In this document: piece by piece, positions 16,018 to 16,285 of the stretch
Layout of the letters: each line of letters opens with the position of its first letter
How positions within the stretch are numbered: position 1 is the stretch's first letter
Assembly: GCA_028678445.1 (NCBI GenBank)
Contig: JAJRDJ010000128.1
Span: forward strand, 1 to 16,285
From: Methylococcaceae bacterium
Lineage (GTDB): Bacteria; Pseudomonadota; Gammaproteobacteria; Methylococcales; Methylococcaceae
Length of the DNA: 16,285 nucleotides
Reading direction: 5' to 3'
The notes under the pieces: generated by a model
Told to the model about the DNA's origin: nothing
The model's input: only the letters and a program-made list of their open reading frames with translations
Database searches by the model: none
Position numbers and translations under genes: made by a program

Positions 16018-16285
16018 GTGCCATCCCCCCCACAATTGAATGAGCGAGCCCAGTACCTGCTCAAGGTGTTGGTTGAGCGCTACATCAATGAGGGACAACC
16101 CGTAGGATCGCGGTCCCTGGCACGGGACCCGGGGCTCAATCTAAGTCCCGCCACCATCCGTAACGTGATGGCCGACCTCGAAGAGCTCGGACTCATTACC
16201 GCGCCCCATACCTCGGCGGGCAGAATGCCGACGGTTTCGGGGTATCGGCTATTCATCGACACCCTGCTGACCGTTAAGCCGCTGC
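16018..16285 (+). CDS. hrcA: heat-inducible transcriptional repressor HrcA (5' part)
   Basis: HrcA represses class I heat-shock genes by binding CIRCE, and its folding depends on GroEL. Only the first 89 codons are inside the window, and the frame is still open at the edge. Visible parts are the N-terminal winged-helix DNA-binding domain, with LNERAQYLLKVLVERYI (7-23), PVGSR (28-32), SPATIRNVMADLEELG (43-58, recognition helix region) and HTSAGRMPT (64-72). The GTG at 16018 was chosen because it is the first plausible start in frame and has AGAGA 7 bases upstream. A TTG at 16036 is an alternative. With the CIRCE site just upstream, the call is firm. grpE, dnaK and dnaJ are expected beyond the edge. 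Confidence 0.95.
   Translation, partial: MPSPPQLNERAQYLLKVLVERYINEGQPVGSRSLARDPGLNLSPATIRNVMADLEELGLITAPHTSAGRMPTVSGYRLFIDTLLTVKPL

Overview
The window looks like ordinary chromosome of a gammaproteobacterium outside the enteric group. The coding DNA is moderately GC-rich with GC-rich third positions. The order hfq-hflX-hflK-hflC-hisZ-purA is the beta/gammaproteobacterial Hfq cluster. HisZ implies a short-form HisG, and HrcA with a CIRCE operator implies heat-shock control of a kind Escherichia coli lacks. No genus can be named from this sequence alone. I see no IS element, prophage, CRISPR array, rRNA or tRNA.

Layout. All genes from the left edge to about 15.76 kb are on the minus strand, so transcription runs right to left. 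In that order they are nadK and recN (2 bases apart), ftsH, glmM, hfq, hflX, hflK and hflC (overlapping by 4 bases), hisZ, purA, a membrane protein resembling pentameric ligand-gated ion channels, and mtaB. A weak partial reading frame runs off the left edge. At the right end hrcA starts divergently on the plus strand, behind a TTGACA promoter and a CIRCE operator, and runs off the window. It probably heads a grpE/dnaK/dnaJ chaperone operon.

How the genes fit together. FtsH is the membrane AAA+ protease, and HflK/HflC form the SPFH cage that surrounds it, so this window holds the whole complex. Hfq (RNA chaperone) and HflX (ribosome-associated GTPase) are their usual neighbours. HrcA/CIRCE adds a second stress-response element. 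NadK (NADP supply), RecN (double-strand break repair), GlmM (UDP-GlcNAc precursor), HisZ (histidine synthesis) and PurA (AMP synthesis) are housekeeping. MtaB modifies t6A37 in tRNA.

Unusual points. The clearest is the channel-like protein (1564-2706), which keeps several pLGIC landmarks but has Pro-Pro in its presumed pore helix. The ftsH-glmM-hfq junction lacks folP and miaA, the usual partners. MtaB is not universal in gammaproteobacteria. hflX can only start at TTG. I found no convincing new multi-gene system.
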